DNA of 64,000 nucleotides from CBDDLD01 sp965230605 (GTDB taxonomy: Bacteria; Bacteroidota; Bacteroidia; Flavobacteriales; Flavobacteriaceae). The stretch is taken from assembly GCA_965230605.1 (NCBI GenBank), contig CBDDLD010000004.1:2356001-2420000 (forward strand), read 5' to 3'. The stretch's first letter is position 1. Each line of letters begins with the position of its first letter. The notes under the pieces are model-generated. The model ran no database searches, had not been told where the DNA came from, and saw nothing but the letters and a program-made list of their open reading frames with translations. A program made the translations under genes and the position numbers. Below are positions 17,338-26,865 of the stretch, in pieces.

Positions 17338-18549
17338 ATGAAACGATTATTTAAAAATTACCTGGATACTTTTAAAGGACTCTCAACGGAGGTATGGTGG
17401 CTAGCACTAATTACTTTTATAAACAGAGCAGGTACTATGGTTATTCCTTTTTTATCAATATATCTGGATGAAAATTTAAAATTTGCTTTTGATGATATCA
17501 GCTGGATTATGGCTTGCTATGGTTTAGGCTCTGTTATTGGGACTTGGATTGGTGGTAAGCTCACCGACCGTATTGGCTATTACAAAGTTATGGTTAGAAG
17601 CCTTTTAAGTACCGGTTTCTTATTCATCGCCTTACAATTTTTAGACACTTTTGCTGAAGTATGTATTGGTATCTTTTTAGTGATGTTAGTTGCCGATACA
17701 TTCAGACCTGCCATGTTTGTAGCTATGAGTGTGTACAGCAAGCCTGAAAATAAAACCCGTTCGGTGACACTAATTCGTTTAGCTATTAATTTAGGGTTCT
17801 CTGCAGGACCTGCCATAGGAGGTTTGATCATTGCTACCATGGATTATGGCGGTTTATTTTGGGTAGATGGTATCACATGTATCCTAGCAACTTTGCTTTT
17901 GATGAAGGTATTGAATCCTAGAGTATCCAAACCTGTTGATGATATCATTGTTGAAAATCCTAAATCGGTATATAAAGATAAACCCTTTTGGATCTTTTTC
18001 GCAGCTATGGTCATTTTCGGGGTAATATTCTTGCAATACTTCTCTACAATGCCATTGTATTATAAAGATGTGCATTCACTCTCTAAAATACAAATAGGCT
18101 TACTTTTAGGGCTAAATGGGTTCTTCATATTCATTCTAGAAATGCCGCTTATTAAATGGTTAGATAAGAGTAAATACACTAAAGTAAGCTTGATGCTTAT
18201 TGGACTCGTACTAACTGCATTAAGTTTTTATGTGCTTAACTTAACATCATGGGCTGGTATTTTAATTGTAGGTATGCTGTTAATGACCATAGGAGAAATG
18301 GTTGCATTTCCTTTTTCGAATGCTTTTGCAATGGATAGAGCTAAGCGAGGTAAACAAGGAGAATACTTATCTATGTACGTTATGGCATTTTCTATTGCTC
18401 ATATTTTTGGACATAGCGTAGGATTGCGCCTTGTCGACAATTTTGGTTATAACTACACCTGGTATATTATGTTGGTTTTAGGTACCATAGGTGTATTTCT
18501 ATTGTATTATTTAAAACGAAGACTGGCTGCAAAAAATGAATTAACATGA
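17338..18549 (+). CDS. Major facilitator superfamily exporter (MdtH-like)
   Basis: This 403-residue protein has about twelve membrane helices. The MFS loop motif GTWIGGKLTDRIGYYKVM (about residues 67-85) and the antiporter-type motif LAINLGFSAGPAIGG (about 148-162) place it among drug/H+ antiporters. The substrate is unknown. It heads a three-gene unit: its stop overlaps a VOC-family gene by four bases, and a DJ-1/PfpI lipoprotein gene follows. A leader peptide and a terminator precede it, so expression probably depends on readthrough induced by a ribosome-affecting compound or an amino acid shortage. Confidence 0.93.
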   Translation: MKRLFKNYLDTFKGLSTEVWWLALITFINRAGTMVIPFLSIYLDENLKFAFDDISWIMACYGLGSVIGTWIGGKLTDRIGYYKVMVRSLLSTGFLFIALQFLDTFAEVCIGIFLVMLVADTFRPAMFVAMSVYSKPENKTRSVTLIRLAINLGFSAGPAIGGLIIATMDYGGLFWVDGITCILATLLLMKVLNPRVSKPVDDIIVENPKSVYKDKPFWIFFAAMVIFGVIFLQYFSTMPLYYKDVHSLSKIQIGLLLGLNGFFIFILEMPLIKWLDKSKYTKVSLMLIGLVLTALSFYVLNLTSWAGILIVGMLLMTIGEMVAFPFSNAFAMDRAKRGKQGEYLSMYVMAFSIAHIFGHSVGLRLVDNFGYNYTWYIMLVLGTIGVFLLYYLKRRLAAKNELT

Positions 18550-18923
18550 ATTTAAATCAAGTAACTATATCCTCCACAGACGTACCAAAGTCTGTGGAGT
18601 TCTATAAACTTTTGGGGCTACGGTTGATTGTTGATGCATTACCTCGATATGCACGTTTTGAATGCGTCGATGGCGATGCTACATTTTCAATTCACCATGT
18701 CGATAAGGTGTTTGATTTCAATCCCACGACGGTTTATTTTGAAGATGATCATCTAGAAAGTGTTGTCGCACAACTCAAAGAAAAAGGTATTACATTTACA
18801 ACTGATATTACAGAACAACCCTGGCTTTGGAAGGAAGCACATCTTGAAGATCCTGATGGCAATAAAATTATCCTCTTCCATGCCGGAAAGAACAGAAAAA
18901 ATCCACCATGGCGAATCGATTAA
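18546..18923 (+). CDS. VOC family (glyoxalase / bleomycin-resistance-like) protein
   Basis: This 125-residue single VOC domain starts with LNQVTISSTDVPKSVEFYKLLG and ends with the EDPDGNKIILFHAG strand. Metal-ligand candidates are His50/51 in FSIHHVD and the C-terminal Glu/His region. VOC proteins include glyoxalases, dioxygenases and antibiotic-binding proteins; which applies is not shown. Its start overlaps the MFS stop (ATGA), so it is coupled to the exporter, and a shared role in detoxification is a reasonable inference. Confidence 0.88.
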   Translation: MNLNQVTISSTDVPKSVEFYKLLGLRLIVDALPRYARFECVDGDATFSIHHVDKVFDFNPTTVYFEDDHLESVVAQLKEKGITFTTDITEQPWLWKEAHLEDPDGNKIILFHAGKNRKNPPWRID

Positions 18924-18928
18924 AAATA

Positions 18929-19675
18929 ATGCGTATGAGATCTTTATTATACCTCCTATTAATAGCAGTGTTTACCTTAAGTTGCAATACAAAAACAGAA
19001 CAGCAAGATGTTGAGATTACCCAAGAAAAACAATTTCCAAAATTGGACTCTAATCGTTACAATGTTGGATTTCTGATTATGGATGGTGTCTATAATACAG
19101 AACTTACAGCGCCATATGATATTTTTCAGCATACTATTTTCAGAGAAGGTATTAAAGCCATGAATGTGTTTACCGTAGCTGATACAGATGACCCAATTAC
19201 GTCTTTTGAAGGTATGCGCATCCTGCCGGATTATAATTATAAAAAAGATAAGTTGCCTAAAATTGACATTCTGGTTGTACCAAGTGCTGAGCACCATTTA
19301 GATACCGATCTAGAGAATGAGGATATGATCAATTTTGTTAAGCAAGTTGATAAAGAAGCTATGTTCATTACATCACATTGTGACGGTGCTTTTGTATTAG
19401 CCAAAGTAGGATTGCTGAATGGTAAAGTCTCAACTACTTTTCCAAGTGATATAGATGCCATGCGTGAGATGTTTCCTGAGTTGGATATTAGGAAAGAGGT
19501 CTTATTTGTTCACGATGGAAAATACATTACCTCAGCCGGTGGTGCTAAGAGTTTTGAAGCTGCCTTATATCTCTGTGAATACCTCTATGGGAAGGATATT
19601 GCAAAATCTTTGTCTGGAGGTTTAGTTATTGATTGGAATCTAGATACTGTACCGCATCTGGTTATTGAAGATTAA
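18929..19675 (+). CDS. DJ-1/PfpI family lipoprotein
   Basis: I choose the ATG at 18929, five bases after the VOC stop. An upstream ATG at 18908 lies inside the VOC gene. MRMRSLLYLLLIAVFTLSC is a lipoprotein signal. The mature part is a class I glutamine-amidotransferase-like domain resembling the N-terminal half of GlxA regulators: VGFLIMDGVYNTELTAPYDIF, and the nucleophile elbow SHCDGAFVLA with its conserved Cys. Export of such a domain is unusual, since most DJ-1-like proteins are cytosolic. The reaction is unknown. Confidence 0.85.
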   Translation: MRMRSLLYLLLIAVFTLSCNTKTEQQDVEITQEKQFPKLDSNRYNVGFLIMDGVYNTELTAPYDIFQHTIFREGIKAMNVFTVADTDDPITSFEGMRILPDYNYKKDKLPKIDILVVPSAEHHLDTDLENEDMINFVKQVDKEAMFITSHCDGAFVLAKVGLLNGKVSTTFPSDIDAMREMFPELDIRKEVLFVHDGKYITSAGGAKSFEAALYLCEYLYGKDIAKSLSGGLVIDWNLDTVPHLVIED

Positions 19676-19677
19676 TA

Positions 19678-20121
19678 TTAAGTTAGTGGTTGAATTTCAT
19701 TGTGTTTGACAACCTGTGATAAGACGATTTGTGTTTTGGTTTCCCCATATACGATAAGTTGATCTATAAAAGACTCTAAATGCATCTGATTTTTTAGTAT
19801 CACTTCCATGACTATATTTTCATTACCTGTAATACGGTAACAATTAATCACCTCATTGTAAGTTGTCACTTTTTCTAAAAACGGCTTCAACATCCCCATA
19901 AATGCCCTTAATGTGATAATAGCTTTTAACTGATAACCTGCCTCAATGGGAGAGATAAATGCCTTGTAGCCTTGAATGATTTCAGCATCTTCCATTTTTT
20001 TTATACGCTCAGAAACTGCAGGTGAACTTATACCCACACGTCTGCCTATTTCAGAATTAGACATGCGTGAGCTCTCTTGCAAACACTTTAAAATCTTCCA
20101 GTTTAGTGAATCTATACTCAT
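19678..20121 (-). CDS. Lrp/AsnC family transcriptional regulator
   Basis: This 147-residue protein has an N-terminal HTH (LQESSRMSNSEIGRRVGISSPAVSERI, about residues 14-40) and a C-terminal RAM (regulation of amino-acid metabolism) ligand-binding domain. These regulators bind amino acids and control their transport or catabolism. It is convergent with the DJ-1 gene (two-base gap) and divergent from a short unknown gene at 20229. Either the gene itself or that neighbour may be its target. Confidence 0.94.
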   Translation of the reverse strand: MSIDSLNWKILKCLQESSRMSNSEIGRRVGISSPAVSERIKKMEDAEIIQGYKAFISPIEAGYQLKAIITLRAFMGMLKPFLEKVTTYNEVINCYRITGNENIVMEVILKNQMHLESFIDQLIVYGETKTQIVLSQVVKHNEIQPLT

Positions 20122-20228
20122 TTAAAGAAATTTCGGATATTAACTTAAATATTAAATCAAATATACAAAAATGGTTTAAATATTAAAGCTGCGAATGGTT
20201 ATTACTGCTTAATTTTGAGGGAATTGCT

Positions 20229-20630
20229 ATGAAAATGAATTATAACTTACCATCATACCTGTCCAATCAGCCGATCTATAAAAAAGCTATGGATATCATT
20301 GTCTTATCGCGTAGTATTTCGACGTATTTAAGACAAGATTTATCCTATCTAAATGCAGATGGTTCAGAGGATGAGCACATCTATTTTACAGGAGATATTG
20401 TACAACAGTCAACATCTATTACTCCTGAACTGATAAATGCTGAACGCGAACGTTTTTCTGACAAAAGAGACAAACATATAGAGAGTCTTAATCGACTCAC
20501 TCAGCTATTGTATAAGAATTGTACCCGTTTAGAAAAAGCAAACAGTAATGGTAAAGACTATTTACCATTATTGAAATCAGAATTGAAAAAGTTCAGAAAA
20601 CTACAGCGTAGTTGGATGATGACTTTATAG
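20229..20630 (+). CDS. Conserved-looking helical protein of unknown function
   Basis: This 133-residue protein has no signal peptide or membrane segment and is predicted almost fully helical: YKKAMDIIVLSRSISTYLRQDL near the start, and a charged coiled-coil-like C-terminal half with RLTQLLYKNCTRLEKAN. A four-helix bundle is possible. I do not recognise the family. It stands divergent from the Lrp gene and convergent with the hydrolase gene. An ATG two codons downstream is an equally possible start. Confidence 0.75.
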   Translation: MKMNYNLPSYLSNQPIYKKAMDIIVLSRSISTYLRQDLSYLNADGSEDEHIYFTGDIVQQSTSITPELINAERERFSDKRDKHIESLNRLTQLLYKNCTRLEKANSNGKDYLPLLKSELKKFRKLQRSWMMTL

Positions 20631-20642
20631 ATAGTCTTTTTC

Positions 20643-22025
20643 TTAATTCATATTTTTTTGTAAGAAGTTCTTAAACCTTTTATTTTCTAATAAAGGCTTA
20701 AACTCAGCTACTGTACTAATCGTGCTAATTCTGGTGTATCCATGTTTAATAGCCTTTTTTAAATTTCTGATCACACTAGCTTCATCATTTAATAGCGCAT
20801 AGCTTTGCGCTAATCGGAAATACCAGTACCACTGACGGGGATTAAAGATGGTCAAAAGCTTATCACAATAGACCATGTGGTTATAAGCATTTGCTCTTCT
20901 ATAAGCATTAGAGGATTCAATCACACCAGCAAACACACTGTATCTGACCCGTTTATACATTTTTAATTGCATGTTGTTTTCTGCACGCTCTATGTCATCA
21001 TCGAGTTGTCTAATGGTCGTCTTCCACCAGTTGAAGTTATCTTTAGATTTAGCAGCTTTGATCTCTTCTTTATACACCTTAGAGAAGGTATTGAATAAAT
21101 CGTCCTCTTTTTGAGCCATATCACCAAGCATCTGTTTTTGGGCATTATATGATGCAGAGGTTTTTATGTGTTCAACCTTTTGAGCAATACTATCTAGATC
21201 ATAATAGGCTGAAAAATTTCTGTGTAAACTCTCATACTCGTACAGAGCTCTAAAAGTATTTTCAGTTAAGAGAGAGTCAGCTATCTTAGATTGGTTTGTA
21301 AATAATTCATTGATAATATCCATATCAGCAGGCTTCAAATTACGTTTATACGCCTGCATTTCTAACCAACCAAAAGCTCTTAGTATCTGATCTTTAGGCG
21401 GCCATTTATGATTATCGCCATTAATAAACAATTCATTATCAATATTATATTTTGACAGCCAATTCTTAGAGTTAATCATTTCGAAATAGTTCATATCCTC
21501 ATCACCTACTAGACCAACAAATGAGAACATGTCTTCTTTAGCTGTGAAATTTTGATTGACTGAAAGTCCAGCTCCACATGCCACAACGCCCTGAATTTTC
21601 CCGGTTAGTGCAGCAATAGCACTTGCCAATCGCGAACCTCCGGAAAACCCCGCAGTATACATTTGTTTATCATTAATATTGAATGTATTAAAAACGAATT
21701 CTGTCAGTCTGTTGGTGATTTCAAAGTTTACTTCATAAGGCACACCATTTTTAGTGTTATTAGAACATATCAGAATATGATTATACTTTTCCGCTGCTGG
21801 AATAAATACACTGACTCCTAATCGTCCAATACCAGAAGGGTCAAATATCAAAACTATAGACGATGGTGTATCAGCATCATAGCTTGTAGGCAAGTAAAGC
21901 GCATAGGTTTCGTTAGTATCAGCTACGACAAGAGCGTCTATAATCTTTCCTCTCTCGAATGCAGTTTCTTGAGAAGAACTATATGCTGTATAGCAAAGAA
22001 AACATAGAACTATTAAATATCTCAC
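20643..22025 (-). CDS. Secreted alpha/beta hydrolase (polyhydroxybutyrate-esterase-like)
   Basis: The GTG at 22025 gives a good signal peptide (MRYLIVLCFLCYTAYSSSQE); a TTG at 22031 adds two residues. The alpha/beta hydrolase domain carries the oxyanion-side motif IVLIFDPSGIGR and the nucleophile elbow TAGFSGGSRLA with its Ser at about residue 130. The partner His may be in NGDNHKWPP. The second half (about residues 230-460) is helical and TPR-like, with YRRANAYNHMVYCDKLLTIF. The substrate is not known. The 460-residue length is longer than a plain esterase because of this helical domain. Confidence 0.85.
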   Translation of the reverse strand: MRYLIVLCFLCYTAYSSSQETAFERGKIIDALVVADTNETYALYLPTSYDADTPSSIVLIFDPSGIGRLGVSVFIPAAEKYNHILICSNNTKNGVPYEVNFEITNRLTEFVFNTFNINDKQMYTAGFSGGSRLASAIAALTGKIQGVVACGAGLSVNQNFTAKEDMFSFVGLVGDEDMNYFEMINSKNWLSKYNIDNELFINGDNHKWPPKDQILRAFGWLEMQAYKRNLKPADMDIINELFTNQSKIADSLLTENTFRALYEYESLHRNFSAYYDLDSIAQKVEHIKTSASYNAQKQMLGDMAQKEDDLFNTFSKVYKEEIKAAKSKDNFNWWKTTIRQLDDDIERAENNMQLKMYKRVRYSVFAGVIESSNAYRRANAYNHMVYCDKLLTIFNPRQWYWYFRLAQSYALLNDEASVIRNLKKAIKHGYTRISTISTVAEFKPLLENKRFKNFLQKNMN

Positions 22026-22107
22026 ACCCAATAACTTTTCTTAAAGTTATTAAGACCTTAATAGATAATGCGAAAAATTAGGAAAGTTTAACAGTGTTAT
22101 TGACCAC

Positions 22108-25100
22108 TTACATGTTTCTTCTGTATTGCCCTCCCACTTCAAATAATGCTGCTGTAATTTGACCTAGCGAACACACTTTTGTAGCTTCCATCAGACATTC
22201 GAAAATGTTTCTGTTATTGATGGCTGCTTCTTGTACCTTCTGCAGTTCTTCTTTAACACGATCTTCATTACGTGTATTTAAGTTTTTAAGTGTATTGATC
22301 TGGAACTCCTTCTCATCTTCAGTGGCTCTAATAACCTCAGCAGGTTGTACTGTTGGCGAACCTTTGGAGCTTAAGAATGTATTCACACCAATAATTGGAA
22401 ATTCTCCGGTATGCTTTAAGGTTTCATAATACAAGCTCTCTTCCTGTATTTTACTACGCTGGTACATAGTTTCCATAGCACCAAGAACACCACCACGCTC
22501 TGTAATACGATCAAACTCAGAAAGTACGGCTTCCTCTACAAGGTCCGTTAACTCTTCAATTACAAATGATCCTTGAATTGGGTTTTCATTCTTAGCCAAT
22601 CCTAGTTCTTTATTTATAATTAACTGAATGGCCATTGCTCTACGTACCGATTCTTCTGTAGGTGTTGTAATAGCCTCATCATAAGCATTCGTATGTAATG
22701 AGTTGCAGTTATCATAGATCGCATATAATGCCTGCAGTGTAGTACGTATATCGTTAAAGTCAATTTCCTGAGCATGTAGACTACGCCCGGACGTTTGAAT
22801 ATGATATTTAAGCATTTGTGCCCGCGGATTAGCACCGTATTTATGCTTTAATGCTTTAGACCATATCTTTCTTGCCACACGTCCAATGACTGCATATTCT
22901 GGATCGATACCATTAGAGAAAAAGAACGAAAGATTAGGACCAAATTTATTAATGTCCATACCTCTACTCAAGTAGTATTCTACATAAGTAAACCCGTTAG
23001 CCAGTGTAAAGGCTAATTGAGAAATAGGATTTGCTCCTGCTTCAGCTATATGGTATCCTGAAATTGAAACTGAGTAGAAGTTTCGTATGTGTTGATCTAT
23101 AAAATACTCTTGTACATCACCCATTAATCGTAGGGCAAATTCAGTAGAGAAAATACATGTATTTTGCGCTTGATCTTCCTTTAAAATATCAGCCTGAACC
23201 GTTCCTCTTACCTGAGCAATAGTTTTCGCTTTAATATCATTATAGATGTCTGCCGGTAAGACTTGGTCCCCAGTGACTCCTAGTAATAGTAAGCCCAGTC
23301 CATCATTACCTTCTGGAATTTCACCATTGTACTTCGGACGTTCTTTACCCTTGTAAAGCTTTTTTATCTTATTCTCTACCTCTTTTTCAAGTCCTTTTTC
23401 TTTAATGTATAACTCACATTGTTGATCAATAGCAGCATTCATAAAGAATCCTAAAAGCATTGGTGCCGGTCCATTGATGGTCATACTCACAGAGGTCATT
23501 GGATCAGCTAAATTGAATCCTGAATACAGCTTTTTAGCATCATCAAGACAACAGATACTTACTCCTGCATTTCCAATCTTACCATAGATATCCGGTCTGT
23601 AATCCGGATCATTTCCATACAATGTCACACTATCAAAAGCCGTAGACAAACGCTTCGCAGGCATACCTAAACTTACATAATGGAACCGTCTATTGGTACG
23701 CTCCGGGCCTCCTTCACCTGCAAACATTCGTGTTGGATCTTCTCCCGTACGCTTAAACGGGTATAAACCGGAGGTATATGGAAATTCCCCTGGAACATTC
23801 TCTTGTAACGACCATTTTAAAATATCACCCCAAGCCTTGTATTTTGGTAGAGCAACTTTAGGGATGTCTGAATGTGATAGTGACTTTGTATGAGTCTCTA
23901 TTTTAATTTCTTTATCTCGTACTTTAAAACTGTAAATCGGTGCTTTATATCTTGCCACTTTATCATCCCATTGCGTGATGATCTCCCAGTTATAAGGATC
24001 AAGATTTAATTTTACTCTATCAAATTCTGCTAATAAGAGCTTTGTAAATTCTTGATTATCTGAGGCTGATATAGATTCGAAATCAATACCGGACTTATCT
24101 AGCTTAGGTGTAACACCTGCAACAGATTCAAGAGTTTTGTAGATACCATATAATTTTTGAGCTACTTCAACCTGCTCATTACATGTCTTATCGTAAGCTC
24201 TGTTATTCTCTGAGATCTCAGACAGGTAACGCGTACGCGCCGGTGGAATCACAAAAATCTTCTCGCTCATTTCTTTAGAAATCTCAAATGTAGATTTAAG
24301 ATCAGATTCTGTCTTATCTACAATCTTATCCATGATCGCTTTATATAGCGTATTCATTCCAGGATCATTGAACTGAGAGGCAATCGTACCAAAAACCGGT
24401 AATTCATCTTGCGGCACATCCCATAATTGGTGGTTGCGCATGTATTGTTTCTTCACATCTCTCAACGCGTCTAAAGCACCTCGTTTATCAAACTTATTTA
24501 TGGCTACCAGGTCCGCAAAGTCAAGCATATCGATCTTCTCTAATTGTGTAGCAGCACCAAACTCGGGCGTCATTACATAAAGTGATACATCGCTGTGTTC
24601 TAAAATCTCTGTGTCCGATTGACCAATACCAGAAGTTTCAAGAATTATAAGGTCGTATTCAGCAGCTTTTAATACTTCAACAGCTTCATTGACATACTTA
24701 GATAAGGCCAAGTTAGATTGACGTGTCGCCAAACTGCGCATATATACTCTCGGCGAATTGATAGCATTCATACGAATGCGGTCTCCTAGAAGTGCTCCTC
24801 CTGTTTTTCGTTTAGAAGGATCAACAGAGATAAGGCCTATTGTTTTTTCAGGAAAATCTATTAAAAAGCGTCTCACCAACTCATCTACTAATGATGATTT
24901 ACCTGCACCTCCGGTACCTGTGATACCAAGAACCGGTGTTTGAGACGTTTTATTCTTTTCATGAATGACATCTAATGTTTCCTTAGCTATTTCCGGAAAG
25001 TTCTCTGCTGCAGAAATCACTCTAGCAATAGCATTAGGATTCTTTTCAATGAGAATATTACCTTCTCCATTTAACGATTCTCCTATAGCATAATCAGATT

Positions 25101-25524
25101 GTTGTACTAGATCATTGATCATACCCTGAAGTCCCATTTCTCTTCCATCATCCGGAGAATAAATTCGTGTTATCCCATAATCCATAAGGTCTTTGATCTC
25201 TTCGGGAAGGATAACACCACCACCTCCTCCAAAAATCTTAATATGGCCAGCACCTTTTTCTTTGAGCAAATCATACATGTATTTGAAGTACTCATTATGA
25301 CCACCTTGGTAGGATGTCATTGCAATTGCATTAGCATCTTCTTGAATGGCAGTATTAACCACTTCTTCTACACTTCTATCGTGCCCTAGATGAATTACTT
25401 CAACACCTGTAGATTGTATGATACGACGCATAATATTTATCGCTGCATCATGCCCATCAAATAGAGAGGCGGCGGTTACAATTCGGACTTTATGTTTGGG
25501 TTTATAAGGTGCTATTTGTTCCAT
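22108..25524 (-). CDS. icmF: Fused cobalamin-dependent acyl-CoA mutase with G-protein chaperone (IcmF type)
   Basis: This 1138-residue fusion has a cobalamin-binding domain at the N-terminus (DGHDAA at residues 23-28, with His25 as the likely cobalt ligand), a MeaB-like GTPase in the middle (P loop GTGGAGKS at about 203-210; NKFDKRGALD) and a C-terminal (beta/alpha)8 mutase domain. The order B12 domain - G domain - mutase is that of isobutyryl-CoA mutase fused (IcmF), not of methylmalonyl-CoA mutase MutAB. It isomerises branched and linear acyl-CoA and guards its own cofactor. It stands alone, and no B12 riboswitch was evident upstream. Confidence 0.93.
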   Translation of the reverse strand: MEQIAPYKPKHKVRIVTAASLFDGHDAAINIMRRIIQSTGVEVIHLGHDRSVEEVVNTAIQEDANAIAMTSYQGGHNEYFKYMYDLLKEKGAGHIKIFGGGGGVILPEEIKDLMDYGITRIYSPDDGREMGLQGMINDLVQQSDYAIGESLNGEGNILIEKNPNAIARVISAAENFPEIAKETLDVIHEKNKTSQTPVLGITGTGGAGKSSLVDELVRRFLIDFPEKTIGLISVDPSKRKTGGALLGDRIRMNAINSPRVYMRSLATRQSNLALSKYVNEAVEVLKAAEYDLIILETSGIGQSDTEILEHSDVSLYVMTPEFGAATQLEKIDMLDFADLVAINKFDKRGALDALRDVKKQYMRNHQLWDVPQDELPVFGTIASQFNDPGMNTLYKAIMDKIVDKTESDLKSTFEISKEMSEKIFVIPPARTRYLSEISENNRAYDKTCNEQVEVAQKLYGIYKTLESVAGVTPKLDKSGIDFESISASDNQEFTKLLLAEFDRVKLNLDPYNWEIITQWDDKVARYKAPIYSFKVRDKEIKIETHTKSLSHSDIPKVALPKYKAWGDILKWSLQENVPGEFPYTSGLYPFKRTGEDPTRMFAGEGGPERTNRRFHYVSLGMPAKRLSTAFDSVTLYGNDPDYRPDIYGKIGNAGVSICCLDDAKKLYSGFNLADPMTSVSMTINGPAPMLLGFFMNAAIDQQCELYIKEKGLEKEVENKIKKLYKGKERPKYNGEIPEGNDGLGLLLLGVTGDQVLPADIYNDIKAKTIAQVRGTVQADILKEDQAQNTCIFSTEFALRLMGDVQEYFIDQHIRNFYSVSISGYHIAEAGANPISQLAFTLANGFTYVEYYLSRGMDINKFGPNLSFFFSNGIDPEYAVIGRVARKIWSKALKHKYGANPRAQMLKYHIQTSGRSLHAQEIDFNDIRTTLQALYAIYDNCNSLHTNAYDEAITTPTEESVRRAMAIQLIINKELGLAKNENPIQGSFVIEELTDLVEEAVLSEFDRITERGGVLGAMETMYQRSKIQEESLYYETLKHTGEFPIIGVNTFLSSKGSPTVQPAEVIRATEDEKEFQINTLKNLNTRNEDRVKEELQKVQEAAINNRNIFECLMEATKVCSLGQITAALFEVGGQYRRNM

Positions 25525-25716
25525 TCGTAATTAGATTGCTAATTGGTGTTGCAAATTTACGTTTTTTTCAAAAAAACAGGGGTTCTGTTATGAATTGTTT
25601 AATATTCTTTTCTGTCAAAATTTTAAGAAAATGTGACCTAATCATAAAAGTGTGTGTCAAAATTATGCGTGATCAAAATCACTATTAAATCAATTAAGCA
25701 TTAACCATTAATTATT

Positions 25717-26817
25717 ATGAAAAAACAATTATTATTTTTATTTCTTTTCATTACTGGGTCAGTTTTTGTATCAGCTCAAGGGCTTCCTGACAATCCTGAA
25801 CCTGGTAAATGTTACGTGAAGTGTATTACAAAGGATGAGTTTAAAGAAGTTACTGAAACAATTCAAACCTATCCAGAGTATAAGGTATTAGAAGTAGTTC
25901 CTGCAACATACAAAACTGTTGAGGAGCGTGTTCTAATTAAAGAAGCTTCAAAAAAGTTCGTATATGTTCCAGCAGTATATGAGACTATTGAAGTTCCTTA
26001 TGTGAAAAGGCAGGGGAGAACAGATTTAAACATAGTTCCGGCTTCTTTTGGAAGTGACTCTAGAACTTTTGAAGTATATCCTAAAACATCAGGGTGGGAG
26101 TACAAAGTATTAGAAGATTGCCCTTCTGTTAATAAGGAGGATTGTGTAGCAGCATGTTTTGTAGAGTATCCTGCTCAGTTTAGAGATGTCCCTTTTACAA
26201 CTCTTGTATCTGATGCTAGTACTAATGGTGTTCTAGTAAATGAAAAAGGTGCTACCTATAAAAAACGTGTGATTAAAACTCCTGCAAGAATGGATGAAAT
26301 TGAAATTCCTGCTGAGTATACAGTAATCAAAAAGCAAGTTATAGATCAACCTGCTACTACAAGAACTAAGACTGTTCCTGCCCAAACAGCAACAGTAACA
26401 CGTACAGTGTTATCTAAAAAAGGAGGAATTACAACATGGGAAGAAGTAGATTGTGAATTACTAAATCCTAATGTTTTACCTATATTTTACGAACTTGGAA
26501 GCGCTCGTTTAACTCCTGCTTCTAAAACTGTAATCAACGAAACACTTTTACCTATTCTTAATGGGTCTAATGTGAGCATTGAAATTCTTTCTCATACAGA
26601 TTCTAGAGGTAATGACGATTTTAATCAATCTCTATCACAACAACGTGCAAATTCTGTTGTTAATTATTTAGTATCTAAAGGTATCTCAAGAAGTCGATTA
26701 AAGGCTAGAGGATATGGAGAAACACGATTAACTAACAGATGTTCTAATGGTGTAGATTGTTCTGAAAATGAGCATCAGAGAAACAGAAGAACAGAGTTCA
26801 GAGTAATCAACAACTAG
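25717..26817 (+). CDS. OmpA-family outer membrane protein with repeated P-A-x-Y motifs
   Basis: This 366-residue protein has a signal peptide (cut after SVFVSAQ, about residue 21) and a C-terminal OmpA peptidoglycan-binding domain (about residues 255-366, with EILSHTDSRGNDDFNQSLSQ and RLKARGYGE). Between them lie several short repeats of the form VPAxYxTxxxxVLIK (residues about 60-230: VPATYKTVEERVLIK, VPAVYETIEVPYV, IPAEYTVIKKQVI, VPAQTATVTRTVL). Four Cys lie in the C-terminal segment and N-terminal linker. It probably ties the outer membrane to the cell wall, and the repeats may form a beta-rich stalk. Confidence 0.92.
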   Translation: MKKQLLFLFLFITGSVFVSAQGLPDNPEPGKCYVKCITKDEFKEVTETIQTYPEYKVLEVVPATYKTVEERVLIKEASKKFVYVPAVYETIEVPYVKRQGRTDLNIVPASFGSDSRTFEVYPKTSGWEYKVLEDCPSVNKEDCVAACFVEYPAQFRDVPFTTLVSDASTNGVLVNEKGATYKKRVIKTPARMDEIEIPAEYTVIKKQVIDQPATTRTKTVPAQTATVTRTVLSKKGGITTWEEVDCELLNPNVLPIFYELGSARLTPASKTVINETLLPILNGSNVSIEILSHTDSRGNDDFNQSLSQQRANSVVNYLVSKGISRSRLKARGYGETRLTNRCSNGVDCSENEHQRNRRTEFRVINN

Positions 26818-26843
26818 TTTTATTACTATTTTAACCATGAAAG

Positions 26844-26865
26844 AAGCTCCTTAGTTAAGGAGCTT
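26844..26865. terminator. Bidirectional terminator between the OmpA and thioredoxin-like genes
   Basis: AAGCTCCTTA pairs with TAAGGAGCTT around GT, with Ts on the + side and As on the other. It contains the stop codon of the convergent gene at 26855-26857. Confidence 0.88.

Noticed and set aside
25525..25716. Cobalamin riboswitch upstream of icmF
   Set aside because: No B12-box-like sequence or suitable structure is seen in these 192 bases.
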